Below are positions 1 to 11,276 of a stretch of DNA of 64,000 bases, piece by piece. The notes beneath the pieces were generated by a model, which was not told the DNA's origin, did not search any database, and was given only the letters and a program-made list of their open reading frames with translations. The DNA comes from Pseudorasbora parva. Its lineage: Eukaryota; Chordata; Actinopteri; Cypriniformes; Gobionidae. Within the stretch, counting starts at the first letter, position 1. The number at the start of each line of letters is the position of its first letter. The translations under genes and the position numbers were made by a program. The stretch lies in the NCBI RefSeq assembly GCF_024679245.1, contig NC_090179.1:4262820-4326819 (forward strand), in the 5' to 3' direction.

Positions 1-905
1 AAACATAGGTCGCTAGGCACAGTCGTGAGGCCAAATCTCAAAATTTTGATAGTAAGGGGTAGTAAAATCCAATCAAAGTCAGGCGTCAGGCTGAAACCCT
101 ATTGGAACTGTTCATTTCCCCATGATGCATCATTTTCCAGCTAAAACTGCTCGGGCAGACCAAACCGTAAGTCGTAGAGACTTGAAACTTTCAGGGCTGG
201 TAGTACTCACAACCACTGCAGACGTCACCGAAGCCCGCCCCGATCGGCCTGACGGGGGCGCTACAGCGATCAAAAGTACGAAACGGCGACCAAAAGTACG
301 AAACGGCTCATAACTCCTCAGCCGTAAGGCTTAGCCTCGAGTGTCTTATATTGCTGGAATCCTTGGCTCGAGACGGACAAAATGCATGCCCCGGATTGGC
401 TCGGAATAGTGGGAAAAAATTCGCGTATTTCGGGTTTTTTGCAAAACCTACTTTTGCCAACTAGTCCTAGGTTTTTGGCCCAACCGGAACCAAACCAGCA
501 CAGCGAGATTCTCTGGAGTCTAATTGTCAAAAGTCATTTAAAAAACCCGGAAATTTGGGTTCCTGGACCCTAAAGGCAGCCAAAACGTTGGAAGGGGGAG
601 TAGCCCCTTTTACTAAATTGGCTAAAACTCGTGAACGGAATGAGGTATTTTCACCAAACTCAGCACGCCTATGTAAGAGCTCATTCTGTGGCCAAGTGAA
701 AAAGGACGTGGGGACCGGCCACTTGGTGGCGCTATAATGGTTAAAAAGGGGTCAAAATGATGTATTTCTATGGAAAATCCCATTAAAGGCCTGAAAGCGG
801 CCCTCTTCCTGCCTGATTGGCATACAGCTTTACGAAATCACGCGTGCGCATGCGTCACGTGACCCTAAAGAGGCTTGCAGACTTTTATGGCCGCCGGGGC
901 GCTTT

Positions 906-1234
906 AACTGTTAAATTGGTGACAAAAAAATGCCCTATTATTATCCTATGCAAATTGACATTTAAATGACTAAAAATTGCCTGCTCTGCGCAGAACTTCA
1001 CCAAATCGGCTGGGCATGTGCGCCGCATTATTGTAAAGACGCGTGCAAACTTTGGCGGAGATCGGGCCCTCCAACTGTTAAACTGGTGAAAAACAAATGC
1101 CCTATATTATCCTATGCAAAATGACATTTAAATGACTAAAAATTGCCTGCTTTGTGCAGAACTTCACCAAATCGGCTGAGCATGTGCGCCGCATTATTGT
1201 AAAGACGCGTGCAAACTTTGGCGGAGATCGGGCC
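906..1234. repeat. Internal ~167-bp direct duplication in array-1 unit (copy 1)
   Basis: Two adjacent blocks (about 906-1068 and 1073-1234) both run from AACTGTTAAA-C/T-TGGTGA through 'tgactaaaaattgcctgct' to 'ggcggagatcgggcc', with a few substitutions and a small indel. The older divergence between these two blocks contrasts with the lack of visible divergence between the 2,599-bp copies. Confidence 0.9.
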
Positions 1235-1461
1235 ATCAGTAGAGGCATACCAGTTTAAAAGGTAAAAAAATAAATAAATAAAAACACCCCATTTTCATGA
1301 TAAATGAGCTGAAAATGCAAAAATTGACCTTTGACCTCTGCGATGCACATGTCACCAGGCTTGATAAAGTTTTAGCAACCAGCAGCTCAAAACTCAAGTG
1401 CTCAAACCCTATGGTCTATTTTTTATAGGCCTTTTTATACCCTTTTTATTGCCTTTTTATT

Positions 1462-1500
1462 AGGGGCCAAGCACCGAAGGTGCGGAGGCACCTATTGAAA
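1462..1500 (+). repeat. GGGGCC head motif in array-1 unit (copy 1)
   Basis: A single 39-bp head, AGGGGCCAAGCACCGAAGG continuing to CTATTGAAA, follows 'tttttatt'. It is identical to the first 39 bp of the 59-bp module that is repeated 0-4 times at unit heads in array 2. It contains the overlapping hairpins GCACC-GAA-GGTGC and AGGTGC-GGAG-GCACCT. Confidence 0.9.
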
Positions 1501-3504
1501 CCGTTGTCGCACTTTCTTCTTCCGCCATGGAGGTCTATGGCAGCCCATAGAACCGATTGCGGGAAAGTTGTAACGATTTGACATTCTGATAGAGGGCAGT
1601 CCCAACATTAAATACACCAATTTTGGTGTCTCCAACTCAATCCCTCTAGCGCCACCACCTGTCCAAAGTTGCACTCATGTTTATGCTAATAACTTTTGAA
1701 CCTTAAGGGCTAGAAACAAAATTCTTGTTTCCTCAGATTTCTGAGCTCCTGCCAATCCGAAAGCACCCTATGACGTCATTTCCGACATTATATGTTTCCC
1801 GCCATTTTGAATTTCCCCAAAATCCTACTTTTGCGAACTCGTCCTAGACTGTTCGTCCGATTTGCATGAAAATTGAACCAGATCATCTTCAGCCAGTGTC
1901 GACAAAAAGTTATGGAATTCAAGTTGATTCGTCAAATCTTTTCCGTTAAACGCGCAAACAAATTTTACGTAGCGCTTGCGAAAACAGACGTATGGCTGTA
2001 TCTCCGCAACGCTTTATCGTATTCAGACCAAACTTGGTACATGTCGGCACAAGCATGTCTTGAGGCAACCTGCTGCGTTTCGGCGCAGCGCCACCTACTG
2101 GCCCGGAGATAGGAAAAATGGCTATTTTTGCTTTTTTTTGCTGAACCGTTTGCCCAAAAATCACAAAAGTGGTCTCGTCAGATTCGAGACGTCATGCCGA
2201 GTCGACTGATGTCCAATTTTACCATGTCGGCCATTTTGGCTGTCGGCCATCTTGAATTATGTGCCAAAATGCTGTATTTTATGAACGCATGAACGGATTG
2301 TTACGAAACTCGGCATGGGTCATCACCACGATGCCCTGAAGTAGCCTGAGAAGTTTCGAAACAGCGCCACCTAGTTGAGATTTTTTTTAAAAAGTGCTTA
2401 TAACTTTGGGTGTGGTTGACTTATTTTCACGGGACTCATCTCCTTAGACTCCTGAATCGTTGCCGAGTCCAACGATACCACACTTGCCAGGTTTCTGCGT
2501 ATGGTTTGTGCACCGTTGTAATTTAGCGCTTTAAGAAAATTAGCCGATATCTTCGAAACCACTGGTCCGATCGAGACGAAACCAGCGTCAGAAGTTCGGA
2601 AACATAGGTCGCTAGGCACAGTCGTGAGGCCAAATCTCAAAATTTTGATAGTAAGGGGTAGTAAAATCCAATCAAAGTCAGGCGTCAGGCTGAAACCCTA
2701 TTGGAACTGTTCATTTCCCCATGATGCATCATTTTCCAGCTAAAACTGCTCGGGCAGACCAAACCGTAAGTCGTAGAGACTTGAAACTTTCAGGGCTGGT
2801 AGTACTCACAACCACTGCAGACGTCACCGAAGCCCGCCCCGATCGGCCTGACGGGGGCGCTACAGCGATCAAAAGTACGAAACGGCGACCAAAAGTACGA
2901 AACGGCTCATAACTCCTCAGCCGTAAGGCTTAGCCTCGAGTGTCTTATATTGCTGGAATCCTTGGCTCGAGACGGACAAAATGCATGCCCCGGATTGGCT
3001 CGGAATAGTGGGAAAAAATTCGCGTATTTCGGGTTTTTTGCAAAACCTACTTTTGCCAACTAGTCCTAGGTTTTTGGCCCAACCGGAACCAAACCAGCAC
3101 AGCGAGATTCTCTGGAGTCTAATTGTCAAAAGTCATTTAAAAAACCCGGAAATTTGGGTTCCTGGACCCTAAAGGCAGCCAAAACGTTGGAAGGGGGAGT
3201 AGCCCCTTTTACTAAATTGGCTAAAACTCGTGAACGGAATGAGGTATTTTCACCAAACTCAGCACGCCTATGTAAGAGCTCATTCTGTGGCCAAGTGAAA
3301 AAGGACGTGGGGACCGGCCACTTGGTGGCGCTATAATGGTTAAAAAGGGGTCAAAATGATGTATTTCTATGGAAAATCCCATTAAAGGCCTGAAAGCGGC
3401 CCTCTTCCTGCCTGATTGGCATACAGCTTTACGAAATCACGCGTGCGCATGCGTCACGTGACCCTAAAGAGGCTTGCAGACTTTTATGGCCGCCGGGGCG
3501 CTTT

Positions 3505-3833
3505 AACTGTTAAATTGGTGACAAAAAAATGCCCTATTATTATCCTATGCAAATTGACATTTAAATGACTAAAAATTGCCTGCTCTGCGCAGAACTTCAC
3601 CAAATCGGCTGGGCATGTGCGCCGCATTATTGTAAAGACGCGTGCAAACTTTGGCGGAGATCGGGCCCTCCAACTGTTAAACTGGTGAAAAACAAATGCC
3701 CTATATTATCCTATGCAAAATGACATTTAAATGACTAAAAATTGCCTGCTTTGTGCAGAACTTCACCAAATCGGCTGAGCATGTGCGCCGCATTATTGTA
3801 AAGACGCGTGCAAACTTTGGCGGAGATCGGGCC
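3505..3833. repeat. Internal ~167-bp direct duplication in array-1 unit (copy 2)
   Basis: Exact counterpart, 2,599 bp downstream, of the duplication at 906-1234, with the same substitutions between its two blocks. Confidence 0.9.
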
Positions 3834-4060
3834 ATCAGTAGAGGCATACCAGTTTAAAAGGTAAAAAAATAAATAAATAAAAACACCCCATTTTCATGAT
3901 AAATGAGCTGAAAATGCAAAAATTGACCTTTGACCTCTGCGATGCACATGTCACCAGGCTTGATAAAGTTTTAGCAACCAGCAGCTCAAAACTCAAGTGC
4001 TCAAACCCTATGGTCTATTTTTTATAGGCCTTTTTATACCCTTTTTATTGCCTTTTTATT

Positions 4061-4099
4061 AGGGGCCAAGCACCGAAGGTGCGGAGGCACCTATTGAAA
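4061..4099 (+). repeat. GGGGCC head motif in array-1 unit (copy 2)
   Basis: Exact counterpart, 2,599 bp downstream, of the head motif at 1462-1500. Confidence 0.9.
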
Positions 4100-5585
4100 C
4101 CGTTGTCGCACTTTCTTCTTCCGCCATGGAGGTCTATGGCAGCCCATAGAACCGATTGCGGGAAAGTTGTAACGATTTGACATTCTGATAGAGGGCAGTC
4201 CCAACATTAAATACACCAATTTTGGTGTCTCCAACTCAATCCCTCTAGCGCCACCACCTGTCCAAAGTTGCACTCATGTTTATGCTAATAACTTTTGAAC
4301 CTTAAGGGCTAGAAACAAAATTCTTGTTTCCTCAGATTTCTGAGCTCCTGCCAATCCGAAAGCACCCTATGACGTCATTTCCGACATTATATGTTTCCCG
4401 CCATTTTGAATTTCCCCAAAATCCTACTTTTGCGAACTCGTCCTAGACTGTTCGTCCGATTTGCATGAAAATTGAACCAGATCATCTTCAGCCAGTGTCG
4501 ACAAAAAGTTATGGAATTCAAGTTGATTCGTCAAATCTTTTCCGTTAAACGCGCAAACAAATTTTACGTAGCGCTTGCGAAAACAGACGTATGGCTGTAT
4601 CTCCGCAACGCTTTATCGTATTCAGACCAAACTTGGTACATGTCGGCACAAGCATGTCTTGAGGCAACCTGCTGCGTTTCGGCGCAGCGCCACCTACTGG
4701 CCCGGAGATAGGAAAAATGGCTATTTTTGCTTTTTTTTGCTGAACCGTTTGCCCAAAAATCACAAAAGTGGTCTCGTCAGATTCGAGACGTCATGCCGAG
4801 TCGACTGATGTCCAATTTTACCATGTCGGCCATTTTGGCTGTCGGCCATCTTGAATTATGTGCCAAAATGCTGTATTTTATGAACGCATGAACGGATTGT
4901 TACGAAACTCGGCATGGGTCATCACCACGATGCCCTGAAGTAGCCTGAGAAGTTTCGAAACAGCGCCACCTAGTTGAGATTTTTTTTAAAAAGTGCTTAT
5001 AACTTTGGGTGTGGTTGACTTATTTTCACGGGACTCATCTCCTTAGACTCCTGAATCGTTGCCGAGTCCAACGATACCACACTTGCCAGGTTTCTGCGTA
5101 TGGTTTGTGCACCGTTGTAATTTAGCGCTTTAAGAAAATTAGCCGATATCTTCGAAACCACTGGTCCGATCGAGACGAAACCAGCGTCAGAAGTTCGGAA
5201 ACATAGGTCGCTAGGCACAGTCGTGAGGCCAAATCTCAAAATTTTGATAGTAAGGGGTAGTAAAATCCAATCAAAGTCAGGCGTCAGGCTGAAACCCTAT
5301 TGGAACTGTTCATTTCCCCATGATGCATCATTTTCCAGCTAAAACTGCTCGGGCAGACCAAACCGTAAGTCGTAGAGACTTGAAACTTTCAGGGCTGGTA
5401 GTACTCACAACCACTGCAGACGTCACCGAAGCCCGCCCCGATCGGCCTGACGGGGGCGCTACAGCGATCAAAAGTACGAAACGGCGACCAAAAGTACGAA
5501 ACGGCTCATAACTCCTCAGCCGTAAGGCTTAGCCTCGAGTGTCTTATATTGCTGGAATCCTTGGCTCGAGACGGACAAAATGCAT

Positions 5586-6540
5586 ATCTCGGATTTGCTC
5601 GCCCTTCAGGCACCAATTTCGAGATATTTTAGGTTTTTTGTAAAACCTACTTTTGCAAATTACTCCCAGCTTATTTGACTGATCGGAACCAAACCACTGC
5701 AGAAATGTTCTCTGGAGAGAGACTATCAATAATTATAAAAAAAAAAAAAACATTTTGATTTATGGTTGCTAAGGGGAGCCAAAATGTTTGATGTGACAGG
5801 GACCTTATTTAATAAAATGGCTATAACTTGTGAACAGAACGAGATATTTCCACCAAATTAAGGTCACGTGTGAGTGAGATCAGTCTGAGATCACATGAAA
5901 AAAATCGCAACGATTGATCACTTGGTGGCGCTATAACAGGGGAAAAACTCATGAAACTGGCAATATACGCACCCAAACATTAGTCAGATGAAAATGGGCA
6001 TTCATTGTCTTTATCCTTGGTGCCATGATAGTCTATGAGGACAATGGCGTATCACAAACAAAGCATACTTCATTGGCGCAATGCCCTGAAGGAGCCTGAG
6101 AATTTTCAAGCCAGTGTTTTTTCACAGTATTCACCTCATTAGACTCCTGAATCCTTGCCGAGTCCAATAATACCAAACATTCCTGGTTTCACCTTATGGT
6201 TTGTAAAAAGGTGTACTTTAGCACCTAAAAAACCTTTGCGAATGTAGGAAACAGTTAGTCCAATTAAAACAAAACCACAATAGGAAATTCTGAATACTTA
6301 CATAGGTCAATAGCTAAACAATAATGACCAAAACAAAGCCAAAATTTTGGAAGAAAAAAAAAATCCAATCAATGCAGCCCATGCTCTCAAATATATTTTG
6401 CTATAACTTTAAAAGAAAGTTAGATATTTACAACAAATTTGACATATATTTATGGACCCCTTTGAGGACACCTAAAAAAGCTATGATATTATATTTTTCC
6501 TTAGTTAATTTACCCATGAATGCTCTTTCCCATCTATGAT
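5586..6540. repeat. Diverged relative of the tandem units
   Basis: After the abrupt end of the third array-1 copy the sequence is still recognisably related but heavily substituted. It keeps 'aaaacctacttttgc', 'cacttggtggcgctataac', 'ctcctgaatccttgccgagtcc' and 'cataggtcaatag', in the same order as the unit. Similarity fades by about 6350-6540. It is an older, decaying copy bordering the young array. Confidence 0.8.
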
Positions 6541-7079
6541 CTAAGTTTATTTGTTTATTTGGATTCCCATTAGCCAATACCTAGGCAGTGACTACTCTTC
6601 CTGAGGTCCCAAAAAGTAAAAAATACAAAACTACATTGAAGCTGCAAGAGGAATAAAAGGGTCCTCGCAACTGTGCCACCACTACCTTGTGGTTGTAGGA
6701 ACACAGAGCACGGTGGGCAATATGCATTTAAGTATATAAAAATAGGAGGACTATATCAATCATTTGTATTTACCACACTTCCTGCTACTGGGCTGTATTC
6801 TGATCAGAGGGTGGACCTGTGCCAGGACATGACCAATGCATCCCTGAAATGTCTGAAGAGAGTGTGTCAATTAAACTCTGCCCTGTAAATGCAGACTCGA
6901 AAAGACATCCTTATAAACCTGTCTCCGGCACGACAACTGTAATCCATCAAATGATCTTACGAATATCTATTTATCTAATATGACTTCTGAACTGTAATGT
7001 TGCCAGTTTAAAAGGTAAAAAATAATCATACACTGTTATACGCAAAATAATAATCATACACTGTTTGTTCGTCGGCCAG
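6541..7079. other. No gene seen; AT-rich interspersed sequence
   Basis: It opens with 'ttatttggattcccattag', which I recall as a dispersed fish repeat. It also holds a short direct duplication, 'aataatcatacactgtt', near 7021 and 7049. No convincing ORF or RNA gene is visible. Confidence 0.5.
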
Positions 7080-7395
7080 AGGAGAACTGGCACCCCGACT
7101 TAGCCTGGTTTCTCCCAAGATTTTTTTATCTCCATCCTGGCCCTGAAGGAGTTTTGGTTCCTTGCCACCGTTGCATTTGGGTTGGCTTGCTCAGTTGGGG
7201 AAACCTAAATTTCAACTATATTACTGATCTGCCCGCATTGACACTACATGATAATTGAAATTAGCTGGATAACATCACCATTTTCAACAGAGCAGTTGTA
7301 CAAAATCTGTTGCATTATTTTCCTGTTAAAACTGTGAAGCTGCTTTGAAACTGGACTTGTTAAAAGTGCTATATAAATAAAGGCGACTTGACCAG
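7080..7395 (+). repeat. Dispersed fish repeat ending in 'gctatataaataaaggcgac'
   Basis: The stretch holds 'ggttccttgccaccgttgc', 'ttgctcagttggggaaacc', 'gaagctgctttgaaac' and 'gctatataaataaaggcgac'. I recognise these as segments of a repeat very common in teleost genomes, either a SINE or a LINE tail. I cannot name the family with certainty. Orientation is inferred from the AATAAA-like 3' end. Confidence 0.6.
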
Positions 7396-7767
7396 CTAGT
7401 GGCACTATGAATAACTAAAATTTTGCCGAAACATCAGACTTTGTCAGGATACCACGGACATGTTCAACAAAACTCAAGATCTTTGAAATTTAACATCATT
7501 AAGTCTATTAACTATTAGACTGACCAAATATGATGTTGTTTTGGTTCAATCTTAATAAGTAGTTAATCATAATTTACTCTTGCCCACAGGTGACAATATA
7601 ACTGACTAAATATTGACATGTAGACCAGCCATCAGTGCTCGGGCCCTAATTAAATCCACAACAATAAAATGAAACATACAAATCCCATTAAATGTCCCTT
7701 CCTTTTAAAATTCATTTTACTTCTTAAAATATGTAATATCTAATAGTAGTTCATTCTATATTTTCAT
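7396..7767. other. No gene seen
   Basis: AT-rich sequence between the dispersed repeat and the next unit-related block. I see no supported feature in it. Confidence 0.4.
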
Positions 7768-8737
7768 TCCGATCGAGACGAAACCAGCGCCGGAAGTTCG
7801 GAAACATAGGTCGATAGCTATACACTAATTCCCAAATGTCAAAATATTGATAGTAAGGGGTAGTAAAATCCAATCAAAGTCAGGTGTCAGTCATTTTTTA
7901 CGTGTTTTTTTCATACAACTGTTTATAACTCCAAAACAAAATGAGATATTTTCACCAAACTCGACACACATATGTATGGGCTCACTCTGAGGACATATAA
8001 AAAATGGTGGGATTGTGCCTCTTGGTGGCGCTATAATAGAACCAAACATGAAATTCCCATTGACTTCAATGCAGTATTAGGGTATAAAATGCATATGCTA
8101 TACTTTACGAATGCATTAGTGTATAATTACAAAACTCAGTATGTGTCTTCCGCTCTATGTCCTGAAGGTACTCAAAAAGTTTTCGGGCAGCGCCACCTTG
8201 TGGTCAAAAGTTGTAATAAAGTGTACAAAAATGCTAATAACTTTTGATTAAATTAGCCTATTGCAATGAGACTGGTTATAAATCATTCTATGGCTCATGC
8301 CGAGAACATAGATACCAATTTTTCCCATATTTGGCAAACCTCTCTCCCCTCTATCTTGTTATTGGTTAAAAACCTACTTTTTCAAACTCATCCTAGACCG
8401 TTTCTCCAATTTTCACCAAAATTAAATCGTATCGTCTCCAGACCATGTGAACAAATAATTATGGATTTCGTGTTGATAGACAAAACAGCTGTATCTCTGC
8501 AATGCTTTGACATATTGACACCAAACTTTGCATGTGTCATTGTCTCCTCAATCTGACTACACCACATCAGTTTAGTAACAGTGCCACCTATTGGTCGAAA
8601 ATGATAAACCATTAAATCATTATTATAGACTGTATTTAAAATTGTACTGCTTTTTTGCCTAAAATCAACTTAATAATTCTTTAATGGCTCATTGTTGCAG
8701 TTGGTTTGACACTTCCAGCCATGCTGGCATGTCTTGT
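7768..8737 (+). repeat. Diverged 3'-half copy of the array-2 unit
   Basis: It begins at 'ccgatcgagacgaaaccagc' and follows the array-2 unit through 'cttggtggcgctataatag', 'gcgccaccttgtggtc' and 'actcatcctagaccg' to 'ccatgctggcatgtcttg', with many substitutions and indels. It lacks the 5' half and the last 50 or so bp of the unit, including the GCTTGGCCCC tail. It is an old truncated copy at the edge of the young array. Confidence 0.88.
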
Positions 8738-8741
8738 TATT

Positions 8742-8977
8742 AGGGGCCAAGCACCGAAGGTGCGGAGGCACCTATTGAAATCGTTAGTGTTCCTATTATT
8801 AGGGGCCAAGCACCGAAGGTGCGGAGGCACCTATTGAAATCGTTAGTGTTCCTATTATTAGGGGCCAAGCACCGAAGGTGCGGAGGCACCTATTGAAATC
8901 GTTAGTGTTCCTATTATTAGGGGCCAAGCACCGAAGGTGCGGAGGCACCTATTGAAATTGTTAGTGTTCCTATTATT
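8742..8977 (+). repeat. Four 59-bp head modules
   Basis: Copies start at 8742, 8801, 8860 and 8919. Each reads AGGGGCCAAGCACCGAAGG and on to 'gttcctattatt'. The only difference noticed is C to T in 'gaaatcgttag' of the last copy. Each can fold as GCACC-GAA-GGTGC or as AGGTGC-GGAG-GCACCT, which share the GGTGC strand and so exclude each other. Confidence 0.97.
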
Positions 8978-9289
8978 ATTCTGCTTCTTCTTCTTTTTCC
9001 GCCATAGGAGTCTCTGGCAGCCCATAGAACCGTATGGTAAAAAGTTGTGAAATTTGGCACACTCATAGAGGCCAGTCTGAGCTGTCACTATAGCAAATTT
9101 GGTGCCTCTAACTCAATCCCTCTAGCGCCACCACCTGTCCAAAGTTTCACTCATATTTATGCTTATAACTTTTGACCCCTAAGGGCTAGAAACAAAATTC
9201 TTTTTTCATCGGATTCCTTGGCTCAAGCCGATTCGATTTCACCCTATGATGTCATTTTCCGGTATGCAAATTTTCCCGCCATTTTGAAT

Positions 9290-10930
9290 TTTCTGAAAAA
9301 CCTACTTTTTCGAACTCCTCCTAGGCCGTTGCTCCGATTTTCACGAAAATTGAAACAGATCATCTTCAGAGCATGTTGACAAAAAGTTATGGAATTCAAG
9401 TTGATTCGTCCAATCGTTTTCAATAAACGCACAAACAAATTTTACGTGGAGGTTGCAAAAACACACTAAAGGCTATATCTCCACAACGCTTTATCGTATT
9501 CAAACCAAACTTGGTACATGTCATCACAAGCATGACCTGAAGCAACATGCAGCGTTTCGGCGCAGCGCCACCTACTGGTCCGGAGATACGAAAAATGCAT
9601 ATTTTGGCTTATAACTTCTGAACCGTTTATCCAAAAATCATAAAATTGGTCTCATTAGATTCAGGGCGTCATGCCGAGTCGACTGATATCCAATTTTACC
9701 ATGTCGGCCATTTTGGATGTCAGCCATTTTGAATTATGTGCAAAAATGCTGTATTTTATGAACGCATGAACGGATTGTTACGAAACTTGGTATGGGTCAT
9801 CACCACGATGCCCTGAAGTAGCCTGAGAAGTTTCGAAACAGCGCCACCTAGTGGAGAATTTTTTTTTTCAAACGCTTATAACTTTGGGTGTGGTTGACAT
9901 ATTTTGATGGGAGTGTGTTTTTTGGTCTCCTGAATCCTTGCCGACTCCAACGATACCAGACTTGCCAGGTTTCGGCATATGGTTTGCGCAGAGTTGTAAT
10001 TTAGTGCTTAAAAAACATTTGCTGATATCTTCGAAACCGCTAGTCCGATCGAGACGAAACCAGCCTCAGAAGTTCGGAAACATAGGTCGATAGCTATACG
10101 CTAATGCCCAAATCTCAAAATATTGATAGTAAGGGGTAGTAAAATCCAATCAAAGTCAGGTGTCAGTCCTTTTTTACGTGTTTTTTCATATAAATGTCTA
10201 TAACTCCAAAACAAAATGAGATATTTTCACCAAACTTGACACACATATGTATGGGCTCACTATGAGGACACATAAAAAAATTGGTGGGATTGTGCCTCTT
10301 GGTGGCGCTATAATAAAACAAAACATGAAATTCCCATTGACTTCAATGCAGTATTATGGTTTAAAATGCTAATGCTATAATTTAAGAATGCATTAGCGTA
10401 TCGTTACAAAACTCGGTATGTGTCTTCCGCTCCATGTCCTGAAGATACTCAAAAAGTTTCGGGGTAGCGCCACCTTGTGGTCAAAAGTTGTAATAAAATG
10501 TACAGAAATGCGAATAACTTTTGATTAAATTAACCCATTGTAATGAAACTGGTCATAATACAGTCAATGGCTCATGCCGAGAACATGGATACCAATTGTG
10601 CCATATTTTGCAAACCTATCTGTCCTCCGTCTTGTTATTTGTTAAAAACCTACTTTTTCAAACTCATCCTAGACCGTTTGTCCGATTTTCACCAAAATTG
10701 ATCCGTATCGTCTTCAGACCATGCTGACAAATAGTTATGGATTTCGGATTGATAGACAAAACAGTTTTCATATACCACTGCAACAGAGTTGAGCCATGAT
10801 GCAAAAATTACTCTTGAGGCTGTATCTCTGCAATGCTTTGACATATTGACACCAAACTTTGCATGTGTCATTGTCATCTCAATCTGACTAAACCACATCA
10901 GTTTCGTAACAGTGACACCTATTGGTCGAA
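9290..10930 (+). repeat. Homologous blocks within one unit (example, unit 1)
   Basis: Block 9290-9596 ('gaaaaacctactttttcgaac' to 'gcgccacctactggtccgg') and block about 10645-10926 ('taaaaacctactttttcaaac' to 'gacacctattggtcg') align over most of their length. Both contain 'tcctag-cgt-ctccgattttcac', 'catcttcag/cgtcttcag', and 'gtatctc-gcaa-gctttatcgtattcaaaccaaact'. Shorter related blocks end at 9856 and 10476. The unit was therefore assembled from diverged internal duplications. Confidence 0.85.
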
Positions 10931-11080
10931 AGTGATAAACCATTAAACCATTATTATTGACTGTATTTAAAATTTTACTGCTATTTTGCCTAAAATCAAC
11001 TTAATAGGTCCTTAATGGCTCATTGTTGCAGTTGGCTTGAGACTTCCAGCCATGCTGGCATGTCTTGTCTTCTTCTTTGC

Positions 11081-11111
11081 GCTTGGCCCCGATAATGGCT
11101 GCTTGCAGCTA
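11081..11111 (+). repeat. 3' subterminal inverted repeat and hairpin (example, unit 1)
   Basis: GCTTGGCCCC (11081-11090) is the reverse complement of GGGGCCAAGC at the unit head. Five bases later TGGCTGC-TT-GCAGCTA forms a 7-bp stem with one G-T pair. The same arrangement ends every canonical unit, and the GCTGC/GCAGC core is kept even in diverged unit 13. Short subterminal inverted repeats plus a 3' hairpin are what I recall for Helentron/HINE elements. Confidence 0.8.
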
Positions 11112-11116
11112 TATTT

Positions 11117-11234
11117 AGGGGCCAAGCACCGAAGGTGCGGAGGCACCTATTGAAATCGTTAGTGTTCCTATTATTAGGGGCCAAGCACCGAAGGTGCGGA
11201 GGCACCTATTGAAATCGTTAGTGTTCCTATTATT
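11117..11234 (+). repeat. Two 59-bp head modules
   Basis: Copies start at 11117 and 11176, with no visible difference between them, and are followed by (ATT)n and 11 CTT repeats. Confidence 0.97.
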
Positions 11235-11243
11235 ATTATTCTG

Positions 11244-11276
11244 CTTCTTCTTCTTCTTCTTCTTCTTCTTCTTCTT
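11244..11276 (+). repeat. (CTT)11 microsatellite in unit 2
   Basis: Eleven CTT repeats lie between CTG and CCGCC. The corresponding tract has 2 repeats in units 3 and 10 and 14 in unit 12. Confidence 0.97.

Larger units (their letters stand above)
1..5585. repeat. Tandem array 1: 2,599-bp unit, 2 full copies plus 387 bp
   Basis: Copies occupy 1-2599, 2600-5198 and 5199-5585; the phase is set by the window edge, so the true start lies outside. I found no mismatch between copies by eye. The unit shares blocks with array 2: the GGGGCCAAGCACC head, the 'cagcccatagaaccg' block, 'tctagcgccaccacctgtcc', and the 'ccgatcgagacgaaacc' to 'agtaaggggtagtaaaatcc' stretch. It then has its own segment (about 120-1440 in copy 1) and lacks the GCTTGGCCCC tail of array 2. 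ORFs inside are short, are not conserved with array 2, and show no known domain. It is a related but distinct subfamily of the same repeat. The third copy stops abruptly after 'gacggacaaaatgcat'. Confidence 0.97.
8742..11116 (+). repeat. Array-2 unit 1 (4 head modules)
   Basis: It has four 59-bp modules, the most of any unit. The 5' half is type a ('caaacttggtac', 'ctactggtccgg', 'cggattgttacg') and the 3' half is type A ('gtattatgg', 'cattagcgtatcg'). Confidence 0.95.

Noticed and set aside
8742..8977. CRISPR array
   Set aside because: The 59-bp modules are directly abutting with no unique spacers, and the DNA is vertebrate.
9244..9438. Recurring 64-codon reverse ORF starting MFVRLLKT in most units
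   Set aside because: It recurs only because the DNA is repeated. It has no domain, and it is broken in unit 11 and unit 13.
10521..10727. Recurring 68-codon forward ORF starting MIKL in array units
   Set aside because: Same reason. The A/B differences include as many amino-acid changes as silent ones and the frame is lost in unit 2.
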